In this document: piece after piece, positions 13,136-28,300 of the stretch
Layout: every line of letters starts with the position of its first letter
Position numbering within the stretch: position 1 is the first letter of the stretch
Assembly: GCF_001039355.2 (NCBI RefSeq)
Contig: NW_019775913.1
Coordinates: 188,743-252,742, forward strand
DNA length: 64,000 nucleotides
Source: Lingula anatina
Lineage: Eukaryota > Brachiopoda > Lingulata > Lingulida > Lingulidae
Reading direction: 5' to 3'
The notes under the pieces: generated by a model
Database searches by the model: none
What the model was told of the DNA's origin: nothing
What the model saw: the letters and a program-made list of their open reading frames with translations, nothing else
Program-made: the position numbers and the translations under genes

Positions 13136-16100
13136 TTCCAAAAGCTGAGCACAAACTAATGTACCCAGTGTCACTTCACACAGGACAGGGGAGGGGCTGT
13201 GTGACTGCTTATCATCACCAATAGTTAGGATAAGTACACATTAGAACCAGCCTTATATATCATATACATAATAACCACTCACAGACACACACACACACCG
13301 TCATTATATGCAGTGAGGATATGGGGTTCACTTTGTGATGGAGGCTGTTCCTAATGGTAGTGGTCCTAGCTAAGATGGTCAGGCCACTGTAGCAGCTAGC
13401 TTCATGTGTTCATGAGTGGAACTGAGTTTGTTTTGTATGTAAGTGATTGTTTTGTTATGTTTTATGACTGTTAAATTTTTTATGTATCCTTTAATGTATT
13501 TTAAGCGAAAAAAAAATCTTTAAATTGATATAATCAAGTGATAATGAAGGCATAATATTTGACTATTAACATGAGGCAAAATGAACAAATCTGTAATTAT
13601 TATTATTATTATGGCAAAAATGTAGAAAAAAATAGTAAGGATTTAAATTAAGTATTTTTTCGTAAGGTTAGAAATATAAAAATGTACTTGAAATCGTACC
13701 TCCTAACTGAATATATTGTTAGTGATTTAGATGGCTTTGAAAACGTGGGAAACTGCAGAACTGTTTCACACCTGTTGATACCACAAAGGGAGGATTTTGA
13801 CAGCATATTTAAAGTATAGCGGGCTCAGTTGCATGTTCAGGTTAATTGTGTCACTTCTGATTGATTGGAGAGGGTTCCATATGGAGACAAGGATGTGCCA
13901 CCAAGGGCTGTAGAATGAAGTAGGTGTCAAAACAAAGATGGTTCATACAGTTATGTACTGGGACAGAGCCTTGTAACCAATATCACTGTGATGGTGACAG
14001 TATGGACAGTATTGAATTATACTTAAATATTACTTAAAAGGATATGCATATTACTGTATTTATGTAAAAATCATGAAGTGTACCTCTGAATCTTCATCTG
14101 CCATTTTGCTCAAGAGTCAACACATCAGAAGAAATTTTTACATGAATCAAAGGGGAAGCACTTCATGGTGGTGGATTGGTTTTAAGGTTGTGGAACAGCG
14201 GACACAAAGCATGTTTCGCACAAACGACACGTAACACCTTGGATCACTTGAGCCACATGAGATGTAGAAGAGGTTATTGTCCTTAGTCTGTGAAAGGTGT
14301 TGAGACAGGGGAGACAGATCACACTTAGTGTGGGACACATAACACCTTTCTTGGTCCCCCCTGGGGAAATGATTGACAGGTGCCCTTCACTGTATCCAGT
14401 GATTCGTGGCAAGGGTCCCACTTGATTAGTGAACCCACCATGTCGTCCATTGACCTCGTGTTAGTCTGTGTGATATTTGGAAGGCATTTGATACAGTCTG
14501 GCAGTTTCTTAAAGCTTTTGAATGTGATATAAGAGTTGGTTGGTGAAGAGACAGTTTATTGTTCCAGTTCAGGGATTTAGATTTGGATATCTCCAGATAG
14601 TCTCTTTTTTGGAGGGGTAAATGGGACATTATGATAAAAATCCATAAGGAAATTAACTCATGTAGATGAATCACTCAAGAAAAGGTATGTTTATACAAGT
14701 TAGAACAATGCCTCTTATGTCATACACTTCAAGTGCAATTCTAATTGAAGTGATAGAAATTTATAGAATAAATACATTCTCTCTAATTTTCAATTCTGAG
14801 TATATGTAATAGACTTTTTAGAGGTAATTCTACTGCAGGACTGTATTAAAGAGCAACAATATTAAAGTTGAATATAAAAAAATAAATAAGATAATATGAA
14901 ATAAATAGATAGACAAATAAAAAAGGAAAAAGATGTTGTTACACGAGATGTCTGTAGGGTGGAAAAAAACTTCTGTGATACCTAAACCTTGTTAGAAATT
15001 CTGCTTTAAAAGTTTGAGGTCATGATAAAGATCATTTTAACCCAATTCTGGGTCAAAGAGGTTGATTGTAATCAAGTGTTATTAACACATTACTGCTGAT
15101 CATATTTACGTGTAAGACTCAAGATTAGTTGACACTTTACAGATAAGCAATGACATTATGTGAGAGAGTTAGTATACTGAGTACAGTGAAGGATGCATAT
15201 GAAGCTGGGCATTGTTCCTTGGCACAATGGGGACATGTTATTATTTATAATGTACAGGTGTACAATGTAATATCAGTGTCACCTAGTTATTATGTCATAT
15301 TGGGTGAATGATGACAGCGACCTTGTCTTGGTGAAGGGAGGAATGTTATATGGATGTCAGTTTTCAATGATTACAATGAGAGCAGTGTATAGGGTTTGTG
15401 ACATATTGTACAAAAAAATTGGAAAAAAGGCTCTGTATAAGTATAATATGTGACCATAAGCACGTAGAGCTTAGCTGTTGAGTCAACCTTGTAATAGTTA
15501 TAAATCTGTGAAAACTAGTACTAAAATACTGTAGTGCTTAGAAGTAGATTCTCACATGTCTGGTTATGCCTCAACCTTTTCAGAGGGGAAAATTATCAAT
15601 CTTTCAGATTCATAATTTTGGAATCATTAAAAATTATATTTCTGTAAAGCATTTGTGGTGATTTAATTGTACAGAATAAAACTATGGGGTAGCCTGCTTT
15701 TTAAATTCTGTAGCTACCACTCAATAGGAATGTTCCAAATTAAAGAATTTATGACCATAATATCTGTGAAATTCACTATTGAAAAGTTCAAGTCATTAGC
15801 TTATCTTACATGAGTTGATTTATGAAGATCTGCCTGTCCAAGCTGATAATTATTGGGGAAAAATGATACATAAATGAATTAAAGAAAATTCCACAATCTG
15901 ATGTTTGGCAAAATTGATGCCTTGAATTATTGCTTAAAAAGAGAAAAATATTTGAGTTTTGAACAACATAACAGATGCGATATTTTCAAGCATGATTTTA
16001 TGGTCAGAATGTCAAAATCTTAAAAAAATATTTTTCAAAATTCAACAGTGCAATGTACTATATTGTAGATTGATTCACTTATTACTGTGGCATACAATTA

Positions 16101-16160
16101 AGATTTTAAAAAAGTGTTGACTGCAAGCCATAAAGGTGATATTTTCTTTCCACTTTTCAG
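13136..16160 (+). other. Non-coding, immediately upstream of Gli exon 1
   Basis: Must contain either the 3' part of an intron in the 5' UTR or unlocated 5'-UTR exons, since exon 1 begins with a splice acceptor. No promoter or first exon could be identified. Confidence 0.4.
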
Positions 16161-16305
16161 AGCTGGTGTGATCTGTATGACTGTATGTGTGTATAAAGGG
16201 AAGTGAAGAGAGGCCAGCTCATCATGGATGCCAGGGACAGGGTGAAGAGGGAGATGGACGTGTCCGCGCCCAAACCAAAGGAACATGGCGCCAAGAAAGA
16301 GGAAG
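16161..16305 (+). CDS. Gli: Gli exon 1 (5' UTR plus first 27 codons)
   Basis: The exon follows a pyrimidine-rich acceptor ending cacttttcag and ends at GGTAAGT. The ATG is at 16224; an in-frame TAA at 16194 lies upstream, so translation cannot begin earlier in this exon. It encodes [13 protein letters not shown] and a Lys/Glu-rich tail. It ends with one base of a split codon, which exon 2 completes to Asp; this phase match across 22.5 kb is the main reason to assign it to Gli. The acceptor implies at least one untranslated exon further 5', not located. Confidence 0.72.
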
Positions 16306-19300
16306 GTAAGTGTTGTGGATGTGTAGATTTTTATTTATCCAGGTGTAGTTTCAATCAAATTGAGAATGGAAATTGTATCTTTAACTGGGCTCTGATGTTT
16401 AGTGTTGAGCTGAAATGTTGACAGTCATAAAGATGACAGACTTCTGGATTTATCTGGGAAAAAATATAAAAAATATCAAGGTGTTTGTTTTTATGCTCTC
16501 AGTCCCCCTCATTTAGAGCTGCACACTTTGGGCATAAACATTTTCCAAAAATTTTTAAAAAAATTTCTTTTTCATCTTAACAATTAGTTCAGTTTCCTAA
16601 TGAAGTCTATGAGATAATAGACAAAACATTAAACCTCATACCATTATGTAAGTGTCCAGTATAACACTCAGTTTTCATTCGTAAGAATAACTTGACAAGA
16701 GAGAGAGGGAGAGAGTGAAAGAGATAGAGAGAGGAGGGGTGTCTTCATCATGTAATAGTGTCTGTGTCATTAAGTTGTCTGATGCAGTGAGTGAGGCTGT
16801 GTAGTTTGTGATAAGGCCTGTCATGTCTTGTCACATCTGTCTGCTGTAAACTGCACTGTCAGCCATGTTTACAAGAGTTTTCACAACTTTTTGTGTTGTA
16901 ACAAGACGCTCATCCATCTGCATTTGTAGAGTACCATGATTGCTCTGAACTTTGCTTCATTTGTGGAGTGTGTAATGGACACCCTTTCTCTTTTTTGCTG
17001 AGACTATAGGGAAAAAATTGCCCCAATTCATATAAACCACTTTCCACTGAGTTGGAATCTTTACCTTGCGACCTGCCCCTCTCAAGAACATTACGCCCCA
17101 ACTGTTTGAAACAGTCGTGAAAAGTTTTGAAGATTTATACTCTGCAGTTTTGCACTTAAAACTACTGCAACTTGAAACAGCTAACGTAAATTTTTTGTTA
17201 TCACACTAAACCGGACACTTCCTTCGGCAAAACCAGCCGATTATGTATCTTAAATCAAACAGAAATCTCGCTATTGATCCCATTTCCAGCCAGGGGAGAG
17301 GCAAGATCTACGGTCAGTTGTGTTAGGGGTCATCACACTTAGTCCAGCGGGCCTAGCTCGATAACCGCTTGGTTTGTGGTGGTGTGGCACACTCAAAAGG
17401 TTTAGAAAATTACTAGTTGTATCACATTACCCTCTCACTTTGAAAAGAAGCTTTATGTGCCGTTTGAATGAATCTGTCATCTTACAGAAGGATGAAATTG
17501 AAATGTATGTGACAGGAAAATAGGGCAGGGTTTGTGGATCGCCAGGGAGAGGAAATGGTGGGTACGGAATGAAAATAAAATAAAAATATTTATTTTGATG
17601 TGTTGGGCATTTTTTTTTTAATTGGTAAAATGGAGCAATCAGAAAAGTGTGGATGTTTCTTTTTAACATAGATTAGGGAATGTTTGTTTTTCATTCTGAC
17701 TGGCCCTTTTGTTGATTCCCCTAACATGTTTTCACTAATGAAATTGGTTCTTAATCAAAGTTGGACAATTTTTACCAAAAAAAAAAAAAGGTTTATTTTG
17801 TCAGTCTGAACCACAGGCAAGAAATTGCATAGAAACAGAGCATGATGAATGAAAAGCATAATCTTCTAAAAAATCTCTTTTTGTTAGGCACAGCTGTGCT
17901 GAGCTAGATTTTGCTAAAAAGAGATGGTAACTTTAAGATGATGCCATTGAAAATTAAAGAGCATGAGTAACAGGGCACTTCTCAACGGGAGATGTTATAC
18001 AGTGAAATAAGCATATGAACATGATCAACAGAAATGGAAAGTGTTAGTGCTATTTCCAAATTCAACATTGAGACAATTAAAGAAAACTTGATTTCATAGA
18101 AAATCAGAAATTCAATTCAGACATAAGATGTAGTATGTATATTATGTCTCACTTGATCTCATCATAGTGCAGGATGATATCAGAGAGGCGTGTTAAGTGA
18201 GAGATAAATGCCCTGGTATTTCTCCTCAGTCAGGGAAGGCATCGGGTTAGGATGTAGGTTAGAATAACTACAGGTTCTTCTTAGTTATAGTATGGTAGGC
18301 ACGGCCATAACTCTTCCTCTGTCATCATCTTGACTACCGAGGAATAAAAACAACATGGTCTGAAAACCAAGGAAATCTATTGGCAACCGGTAGTGCTAAA
18401 GACCATCAAAACTTCGTATGCAATCACTTATAATGGCGGGAGGCTGGATTTATGCTCCGCAAATGGTCTCCGAGTCTTTTCTTTCAGCTTTTATGTGCGG
18501 CAATAACTGTAATAAAATATAGCCACAGTGGGTGAAGTGGGGAGTTAAAAAAGTAATTACAAGCTCGAAGAAAGATATTTTTGTTTTCTGCTGGTAAGGA
18601 GAAATACCAACTACACCATTTAAGTTGTTTTACTGAGAGCAACTGTCTATTTTTGTAATTACCCAAAGTCTTAAGTGTTGAAGAGAAGCATGCGGCATGC
18701 GTTCTTAGCATCAGCAGAAGTCAGGCGCATTGCAGAAATCAGTAGTGGATTGATTGAAGAGCCCAGATATCCGTGGCACTCCGGTTGGGGCGAAAGTTTG
18801 AGTATATAATGATCTGCGGGGAAAACAACCCTTAGATTGTTAATGCGATAGCATAAAATGATTGAGATGACTGGAGCTATTTTGATTTACATCATCAGGA
18901 GCCAGGTCCTAAGTTCACACATTTGGGATTGAAAAAAATGGCAGCTAGAGATGGATAAACTATGTCAGATGACAGTTCAAAAGTGTAAATTAAAACTACA
19001 CATTCACTCTCGTTCCATTTCTCTCTTTTTCTCCCAAACCTACTCGTGTAGGCATGCATGCACGCACACTCACTATATTTGACCAATGTTGACTTTAAAA
19101 AGAGGTGCAGTTTGATCATGATGAGGCACTGCAGTAAACCAGGGTAAATACTTGAAAATATTATGCCATTTCTGCAATGTTTTTTCCCCCCCAAAAATTG
19201 CTCGGTTTCTTTAGTAGCCTATTTCCTCATGTGAAGCAGACAGAACATCCTTCACAAGCACGAATGGAGCTCTCGTGACTCACTTCAACGTCTGACATGT

Positions 19301-22300
19301 GTCTTCTGCAAAAATTGATCTGTGTGTTTTTATATATTCCTACGAAATAGATAACATTTACTTTGTAGAAAAGGAAACTGTTTTGTATGCACATTTCTCT
19401 CTTTTTCACATCATTTTTCTTTCTAAGTCAAGATTGTTTTGGATTTATTTTTAATAAAAGATACACAGTTTAGTAACATGAGCTGTAGCTCTGTCTTTTA
19501 ACAGAGGCGTAATATGTTTCGTTCAGTTCCCCTAGCATCTCTATTGCCTCGTAGCTAGAGTACATTTTCTATGGTTCTAAAGGAGTTCTTTGCCTTCCCA
19601 CAAGTCATTCAAAAGCTTCAACATCAGTCAAGAGTGCGAGCACCAAAGAGAAATTAGAAAAACAACCTCCTTTTCCTTGCAGATGTTTATATAATGAGGT
19701 CGGCACCAAAAGATACAAAAGTAATAGATTTATTTCAACAGCAGCCTCATTATTTCATGGCCCCCCTTTTTCCTTTTATACTCCTTTCCAAATTATATTG
19801 TGGCAAAGGGGGTCTGTGTGCTTTGGTGGTGACCTAATCCCCCAAACTAATTTCATGTTCCTTGCACAGCATTTTATGTTCTCTTCTTGAGTGAATGGAG
19901 GAAATGTTAGTGTTTTGTGCAAGGCTCAAGTGAAGAAGTGGTGCCCGAGGAATGATTTTGATTGACGTCTCACCTGTGTTGTAGCGAGGTTGATGGATTT
20001 CGGTGCTGGGGCATAGAAATGCTTTAATTATTGTTGTGATAATACAAACTGGCTTTAACTACGCTACAAATGTGCGGTATTGCACATGATTGGTTCACTT
20101 GGCATCATTGGTTCAGAAATACGGCATAGAAATTGGTTGTGAAAAAAAAAAAACATTGCTTCTCACGTGAAAAATTTCCTATATTCAGAACATTTTAATT
20201 TATTGAACCTCATGCTAATATCTTACATACATTCCTTTTGACAAACTGTTTTTAAAAGTGGCAGGAAATTTTGAAAAAAAAAATACAGGGCACTCGGTTC
20301 AATAATACTTGTCTTGAACACTGCATATTCACTACAGACGTCAGAACTACCAGGAGAGTCTCTCTTTTCTGCCCTCACCCTCCCTGCCAGCAGTGACCTC
20401 TATTGGCGACCCCTGGAGACCTCATGGCCACCAGGCCCTATCTGGCCTTTGTTCACTCCTGCATGTGATAACCATAAGAGGTCGAGTTTAACAGAAGAAC
20501 AGTCAAACGCTCCCCTCTTGTAGTGGCTTGACTGTGAATTCAAGTGTTATAACTGCACTAAATTCTATGGGTCATAATCTTAAAATTTTTGGGATTTGCA
20601 GATGAAAAAAAGTCGCTGGCGAGAAGTCGATGCAAACTTCAGACACTGCTGTGGAATCAAGTGCGCTGACTGCAGTTTTCTTTTTAAGAGCAATACGTCA
20701 AGACTGAAGGTTTTTGTTCTGGGGTTTTTCACTTGCCCTCTAACAGATGTTTCAAGTACATTTTTTTTGCAGTAATTGGCTCCAGGTTTGGCAGTGTTTT
20801 GATAGTGACTGAGTCTGGTGCTGATCTTAGCCTGTCTTGTGAGACCCTAGAGGCCAATTGAAAAAATATGGCTGCCATTTGATTAAAAAAACTCTTGTGA
20901 AGACCTGAACTTGAACCACTAAATAATGTAGATGCCGCTTTGGTTTAAGAGTTCGCAACATCCGCATTCAGAGACTCGTATTAACATTTCAATGTTTTGC
21001 TAGATGCTTTGAATAATTTAGGTTGGCGAAAGCAAAAGCCTCAAGTTTCTACATTTTTTTAATGCTGCAGTAAAAACAAGAATTATATTTTTGATGTGTC
21101 AGTGAAAAATGAACTTGATTGTACTTTAAAAACTTCTTTTGTATTAGTTTTGTTCTGTGCATTTTGTGGACTGCAAATATAAGATGAAAATAAAAATCAT
21201 TTATTACTATTTAGGTCTATTCATGCAAGTGCAAGAGTAAGAAATCAGGGGTCCATTCCAATGTATGAAAATACTTACTTCTAACTATTTTAGTCAAATT
21301 TGATATTTACTCAAATTTGAATATCAGTTAATTGGGACAGTTTCTTTTAGTTCAGGTAATTGTGAAAACCACAACACATTTCATACATCAACTTATCCGA
21401 AAATTGATTTCCAAAAAGTATGTTATGAGTTATTAAAAAAAAAAAAAACTGAGGTTCATTATCTGTCCTCTGAAGGAAGGTTTTTTTTTAAGTTTTAAAA
21501 AACTATTCTGAGATAAATGTGGGCTTTTCAAATAATTGCAGTTTAAGTAAAATAGATTTAAATTGTACAAATCTGTTGAATAGTTCTGTATACTTTTTTT
21601 GCATGAAAACTATTCTATCTACTGTGGACCTCTACAAAATGAAGCTTACTTTAGGTTCTAAGTACTACATAATTAAGATCCAGTGAAGTTCTTTGGAGAA
21701 TGGCAAATGAAAATAATTGTGTACTTACTATGTGTACAATGACCAGTCAGAACTTGAGTTACAAATGTCCTCAGGCAAGCAAAATCCAATCTATCCTGGC
21801 AGGCTCTAAAACAGAGATTGTGATTGGTCGATTAAATTCCAGTCTTGAGTAAACGTTTCAGTTTTTTTCCCTAGTCAGGATGGTTTCTCAATGGTTTAAG
21901 TGAACCGATGCTGTGTTGAGCCCCAACAATTGATTATAAGCAAAGACATACTTTAATAATAGGAAGGAGAAGAAAAGATGAAAAAGAAGAAGAACAACAA
22001 CAAGAACAACAACAATAATTATGAAAAAAAAAAAAAAAAAGCCAAGAATAAGAATAATATCAACCTTAGAAGTTACCCCAAACACAATCATCACATATCA
22101 GACTTATGCGGTGCCTGTTTTAAACTTTCCACTGGACCTCACCCCAAATCCCACCACATCTTTATATTTAGATATACATGATATTGCATTCAGGGACGAG
22201 AAATCCAACTATTGACTGATTTCTGACTTTTTGGGAATCAAAAATATCTTTGGCCTAGGTGGTCCCCTGAACCGTGCACCATATTTTCCAACTTTTTCAC

Positions 22301-25300
22301 AAAATGGCAGTCTCACCCAGTATGTACATTAAATTTGAAGAAACCAAATTTTTTTCACATAGAATTTTGTACCTGGTCATAAAAAAAAATATGTCCCTGG
22401 TTTGAACTGAATTTGTTTAATATTGGTTGCATTATGGGGTGCAATTTCTTGTTTTGCATTTCAGATACCACTGTGCCATATGTCAGTCAGAAATCAAGTC
22501 CACAACTGGCAAAGATGTTTAAATGAAGTCTTTGTGTTGTGTTTGTTGTTCTATAAGTTTTGAATTATCCAATTACATCAATAGACATAACATGTCCAGG
22601 GAGGTGTCCTTGATTGATTGCCTTTGCTTGCCATTAAAAATGACAATAATTCCATTATACAATACCAGCAATATAATAGTTTTCATACAATAATGCCAAT
22701 TTTGAATAAAACCACTTGGTAATATTACCTGTCATGTTTGTAGAGATGGATAATCAAGGGGGATCTTCCTCCCATATTGTCTGTATAGACTCAATAAAGG
22801 AAGGCGTTATCTCAATCTGGATAATACACCTCTTTTCTGGTGGAGTAATGAACCAATTACCTTTTTCCTATGGAGTATTGTGCCTGTCTTGTGTTGCCGT
22901 GGAATTCCTCAGCCTTCTGACGCACTTAGGCCCAAAGAATACTGGACTCAAACAAGTTTTAATAGCAGGGTGAGTTGTTGGAAAATCCAACAGCCAGCAT
23001 GGCCTCTTGGGTTTCTCGAAGGGGGTCTCTGCGGTCTGATTTGAAAAAAATAACATCCTAAGTGTTCCATTGTGATCAGTTAAACCTTGAGTATTAAACT
23101 TGCAGAGCGAGTTTTGTCATTCCGTGAAAATAAGCGCAAAAACTATCTGTAAAGCATCACCGGATGTTAGAAATCTTCAAAAATTACCGGCCGCGCAGTC
23201 TGTTTTTCACCCTCATCTTACCATTTAAGGACCACCCAAGTTGGGACTGCGGTAGAGTTACCCTACCAGATTTCATCTTTGCTGTGGTTCTTAAACCTTG
23301 CACCCTGTAAAATATGTCATAATTGCCTAGGATCCTCACTGGGGAAGAGTGGGCGTGGAGTTTGCTTCAAGGACATCATTAAGACCGCTGAAAATTAATT
23401 AGGGAGGATCTGGGACCCTCAGAATGGGCCTTGTTGACCATGTAACATTATTCGGATAATGAGAATGTCAGAGGCATTACCGCACACAGAAATTATTGCC
23501 ACAGATTTCAGTTGGAGAGAAGGTGTATAAACAGTTTGTAGATAGGAGAGAGTTAGATTCTTTAAGTCAAGTCAAGAGGGAATGTGGCTGAGCTACTATG
23601 TCATATTATAGGAGATTGGATTGTTTTTCACTTTTTCCATGACCTTGGCGGAAGAGTTAGTACTACAAGGAGAAGGTAAGAGGAAAGGTTTGATTTTTAA
23701 AAGCTATGGATTTAAAAATGGAACCCACTTTATTTTTCTCCTGGGGTAGGGGGTTAGAAAATTGCACAGTGGCAGGTATTATTTTGCAGCATGAATTGTT
23801 TCATTTTGAGAGCTTTTCAGTTTTGCACTGAATTTAAGACTGTGAAGTAACCTCACACCCAGCCAGTAAAATTGAATTCAGATAGTTGTGGGGTAGTACA
23901 AAGGATTTCAGAATCATTCTTTGGACTGCAGACCCAAGGAGTTGTATAAATCAAGTTGTACATTTTGGTGCAAAAAAAAAAAAGGCCTAACAATGTGTCA
24001 CTCTGGAAGAAAGTGAGTCAAAACAAATATGTCAGAATTTAAGTGATTTGACTACAGAACAGGACAAGTTGGATACACAGAATAGTGGAAAAAAAAAACA
24101 CTGATTTTGTTAAAAGACTGGATTTATTTGAAATGGAGAAGGACAAGTTGAGATATTGGACACACTGGCAAACATGTACAAAGAGTACTGGACTGTAGAC
24201 TTGAATAAGCAAGATGGATATGGATTACAATACAAATTGGTAAAATATACATGACATCAAGGGATGTTTTCTTTATATGGATTGCATTTTTTACAACATA
24301 AAAATAAAAACAAAATCCTCAGAAATATTTAACAGGTTTTGATTTCAAAGCACTGCTAGTAGAAGAAGACATGCAAAAAAACACCCGAAAAGGAAAGGAA
24401 GGAGAAGAGATTAAGATGGCATCTCAAATAACTGACCACCCAGGAGTTGTCACTGTATCCCCTGACTGCGCTCTCCAAGGATTTCAATGGGCCCCAGCAT
24501 GTCACCAGAGAAAGCCAGAGATTGATGGAGCAAAATATTTTTTACATCAGGGATAGATTACATAGTTGTTGTTGTTGCAATATTCGGAGTAGGCTTCTTC
24601 ATGGGGAGTTAGGGAAGTGAAGAAACAGATGGATTTGACTGCTGGATTTTTGTGCCCTTGCTATAAACTTTTATTTGAAGATTTTTTTTTTCTGTGGAAT
24701 GCAAGTATTTGGATTAATAATACAGACGCTGGTTAAAGTGTTCCATTCTCAAAGAAAAAATGAAGAGAAAAAAAAGGATATTTCTAAAGGACAGTTAACA
24801 CAGCAAGGAATTATAATAAAAACATAGATCCTTAAATCATTATCATTGCAGTTTTATTGAGATTGCTTTTTAATGGGATCATTGGGCATGGAAAGAATAT
24901 CTGATTGATTTTTTTAACCAAGCCTAACAAGCAAGACTAAGATATTGTTGCAAGTGAGACTCAGATATTGTTGCAAGATGCTGTGTAAAGACAGGGCATC
25001 GAGAATGATGTGAACCATCACGTTTCAATATGGAGGTCTGCCGAACAGACAGGAGGCTCCTAATAGCACCATATGCATTCACCTTCTCAACACAAAGAGC
25101 AGCTGTCAACCGTGTGAAAGGAGCTTTGCACAGTACTGAACTTTGTATGAAATCAAAAAAGGATAAGGTGATTTTTTTTCTTGATTTTTTTTTTTTCAAA
25201 AGAGAATTAAATACGAAGTTCTGAGGGTAGGATCACGAAAGGTTGGATAATGAAGCTGTAAAGGGAAGGAACTGATAGTGGATTTGTTTTCACCGAAGAG

Positions 25301-28300
25301 GATCAAATGTAAAAGGGTTGTGGTGGTAACAGGGCAAAAGACAGCTGCAAAAGGCTTGTGTAGTCTGCAAAAAAAAAAAATCTTCCTTTCTTTCTTTCTC
25401 TCTTTCTCTGTCTTTATAATTTTGTTACAACTTCATGGAAAAAGTGAATACCAGTCCCCCCCTCCACCTGTTACCTGCAGAATCGAAAACGTCAGCCAAA
25501 GTTGTCCCGAGATCAAGATGATAGATTGTCTCTGTGACACGAGTCATTGTGAAAGGAGGCGAGAAGAAAAGGGGCGACTTCTTCTATTGGTGTTAGTGTT
25601 GAGGTCTTATCGAGGGTTAGGTGAGAAGGGTTAGGCGGCACTCACTCGGGGAGCTGCGTCTGTATGGATGGTGGGGTACAAATAGCAATGGACTGTGCCA
25701 TATGTATGGATCAGTTTACAGTAGAGTTTAGACATTTTTCGCCCCCTAGATCTAAACAATTTTCTTAATAAGTGTCAGAAATATGTAATAAATTGAACAA
25801 TGACAATCGGGTTTTAATTGGACAACTTGTGCCTAAGATGTAGACCTAAGAATATGGAGACATTACTGTATGATTTCAACAGGTACAAGGCTAATATAAG
25901 AGTAAGACGTATACATGTACATGTTGGTTGATGATTTAACGTAGGGAAGGAATGACTTTGATTTCTGTCTTTAAAATCTTCCGGTCAGTTGAAAAAAAAA
26001 CGTATTTACAGACAATTTGCTCCTGTTTTTTAACCTGTAACTACTTCATTTCCTCCCTAAGGCTAGCGTGCAAGGAAGGTGCTGATCTTAGTTGGGTTTA
26101 GTAGTAGAAGGTGATTAATGGGGCTTAAAAAGCAAGATGGATGGGGCATTTCAGGATAACATCTTTCTCGTCAAATAGTTTTATGAATGTAGTTGAATCA
26201 AAATTTGAACCATGACTATCACTTTTTTAGAAACAAAATAAAGAAATATTTACAGCCTCCTCAGCTCAGTAAGGATATGATCAGCGTTTCTTGACCAAAA
26301 CTGTGCTTGAATCACTTTGTGGTGCCATGAATACAGTTATTTCATACACAAAAGTTTTTTAGATATTTCTGGTGACATTGACCTCAATGTTATTTTCTTT
26401 TCATCTCCTTTTAAAGAATCAGATGTTAGATTTTGGCATTTTTCAAAAATTGAAGAGTCTGAGATTTAGCATCCAATTATATAAAAAAATTGTTTGATGA
26501 AGTTGCACTCTGGTGATTTTCTTCCATCTGAAATCTTTTAACAATGGCTACCCTTGAAATTACTTTCTTTTTCTGTTGACTTAAAGTTGATTCTGTTTCA
26601 GTAACAGAGGCCTCCTGCAGTTTGTCTATAAAACTAAAAAGATAACAGCAGTCATGTCTTGTTTGGCAAATCTCCTGCCGGAAAAAGTGCTGCAATCTTG
26701 GCATCTATGACGCTCTCACTGTGTTGTCTGTACGGTAGAATAACACTTCATTTTTATTGTCGTGTTTCCAGTGAAGTTGGGTGAGCCCAACTCGGTACAA
26801 TCCAATATGGCAGGACGTATAATTGCTTAAGTTGCCATGGTGATGGGTGGGACAACAGGGGTTAGATTTACTTTCTGGTGAAGTAATCGTAATCCCTCCA
26901 ATGCTGATGTGTATCATGTATGATAAGACTGACCCATCTGTACAAGATACTGGTATTTCATTGCCACAAAAGATAGTGATAGACTATAGCAATTGGGTTT
27001 CCTTGTGTGGCCACCTCCTAAAAAGAGTAAGCGGTGGCATTCTGACACTCTGGCAGTTTGAAAGGGATAACAGTGGAAATGTATTTTATTGCTCACTGTT
27101 TTGAGGATATATGGCAGTTCCTTATCTTTCATTGTTCATGAACAATAGGGAGCTACTTATTTTGAAAAGTTTGGTGGAAATGAAGGCAGTTAATTTTATT
27201 TATGTGTGTAGGAATAATAGATTTATTTTATTTATAGAATAATAGTAGTTTTTTTTTCTTATTAGTTAAGGTCTAGGAAGATATGTTTTTCTTTTTATGT
27301 GCTTCACAAATTTATGATTGCAGTGGTTTAGTGTCAGCTATCACAAAATATTTACATAAGTTGCATTTCATAACAACATTTTGATGTATTAAAAAAGTAA
27401 CAATGCATTTGATATTTTGATGAATAGAATTAAAGCCAGCCATTTTACTTAAGAAAGTTACCCACCTCTTCTACCAGTAAAACAAGGAAACGAGGGCTTT
27501 AAGAGAGCACGCGTGCGTACAGGTAGTGGAATATCAAAGGTGTTTTGAGCCTTGGCATCAAAGGGAAAATCTGTCCCATCACCCACGTCACTGACACTTG
27601 ATCTTGTTACTTTATTTAATTTCCTGTCTGCTTGCTGAGAACAGTTGACGTCTGCAGAAGGGAGATGAGAGAACCGTAAGGAGCACCTGTTTGTGGTTAA
27701 CATTTTTGTATGGCCTAACTTTTTGATGAAATTTTGTTAAAATTGTCTTAAAAAAAAAAAGGTCTGAGAAAGAGGTTGTTGAATTGAATTGAATCTATGA
27801 CAGCTTATATATGTTTTTAGAATAAGCATGGAAAAGTACAGCAGGTTACTTTTTTCTCGAAAATGAAAAGTATGATGAAAAATACTTAGTGAGTTACATT
27901 TTTCAAACAAAAGCATTTCAGATGTTGAATGATGGATGATAAATTGTGAAAATGAACAGCGTCAGTATGCCACAGTCTGTAAAATATATTTATTTTTAAA
28001 AAATTCTGTCTGATTTTGAGGGATGAGCGTGGGTGCCAGCAAAGTTATTTCAGGTTGATTCTGAAAAAAGTTTGCAGTCAAGGAGCTTGTGTACACAAGT
28101 GCAAGTCAGAATATGAGGAATGTGGAGGAACTTCAAAGTCAACAGTTTCCAATTTCATCAAAATGGAATCACTGACTCACTGTCTCATCTCCCTTTGTGA
28201 GACGGTTGCTGTGGTTATGGAGGAGGCTCCTCCTTTATAATGTACCTCTCACACAATGGACTTTGTATCAGAGCTGGAGAAAACCAGATATTCCTCAATA

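Noticed and set aside
20314-20523. Proline/serine-rich 69-codon frame in a GC-richer patch
   Set aside because: No splice sites or homology; more likely a non-coding conserved or regulatory patch, which I could not show.
24371-24556. Lys-rich 61-codon frame in Gli intron 1 as an extra exon
   Set aside because: No convincing acceptor or donor in phase, and exons 1 and 2 already join in phase without it.
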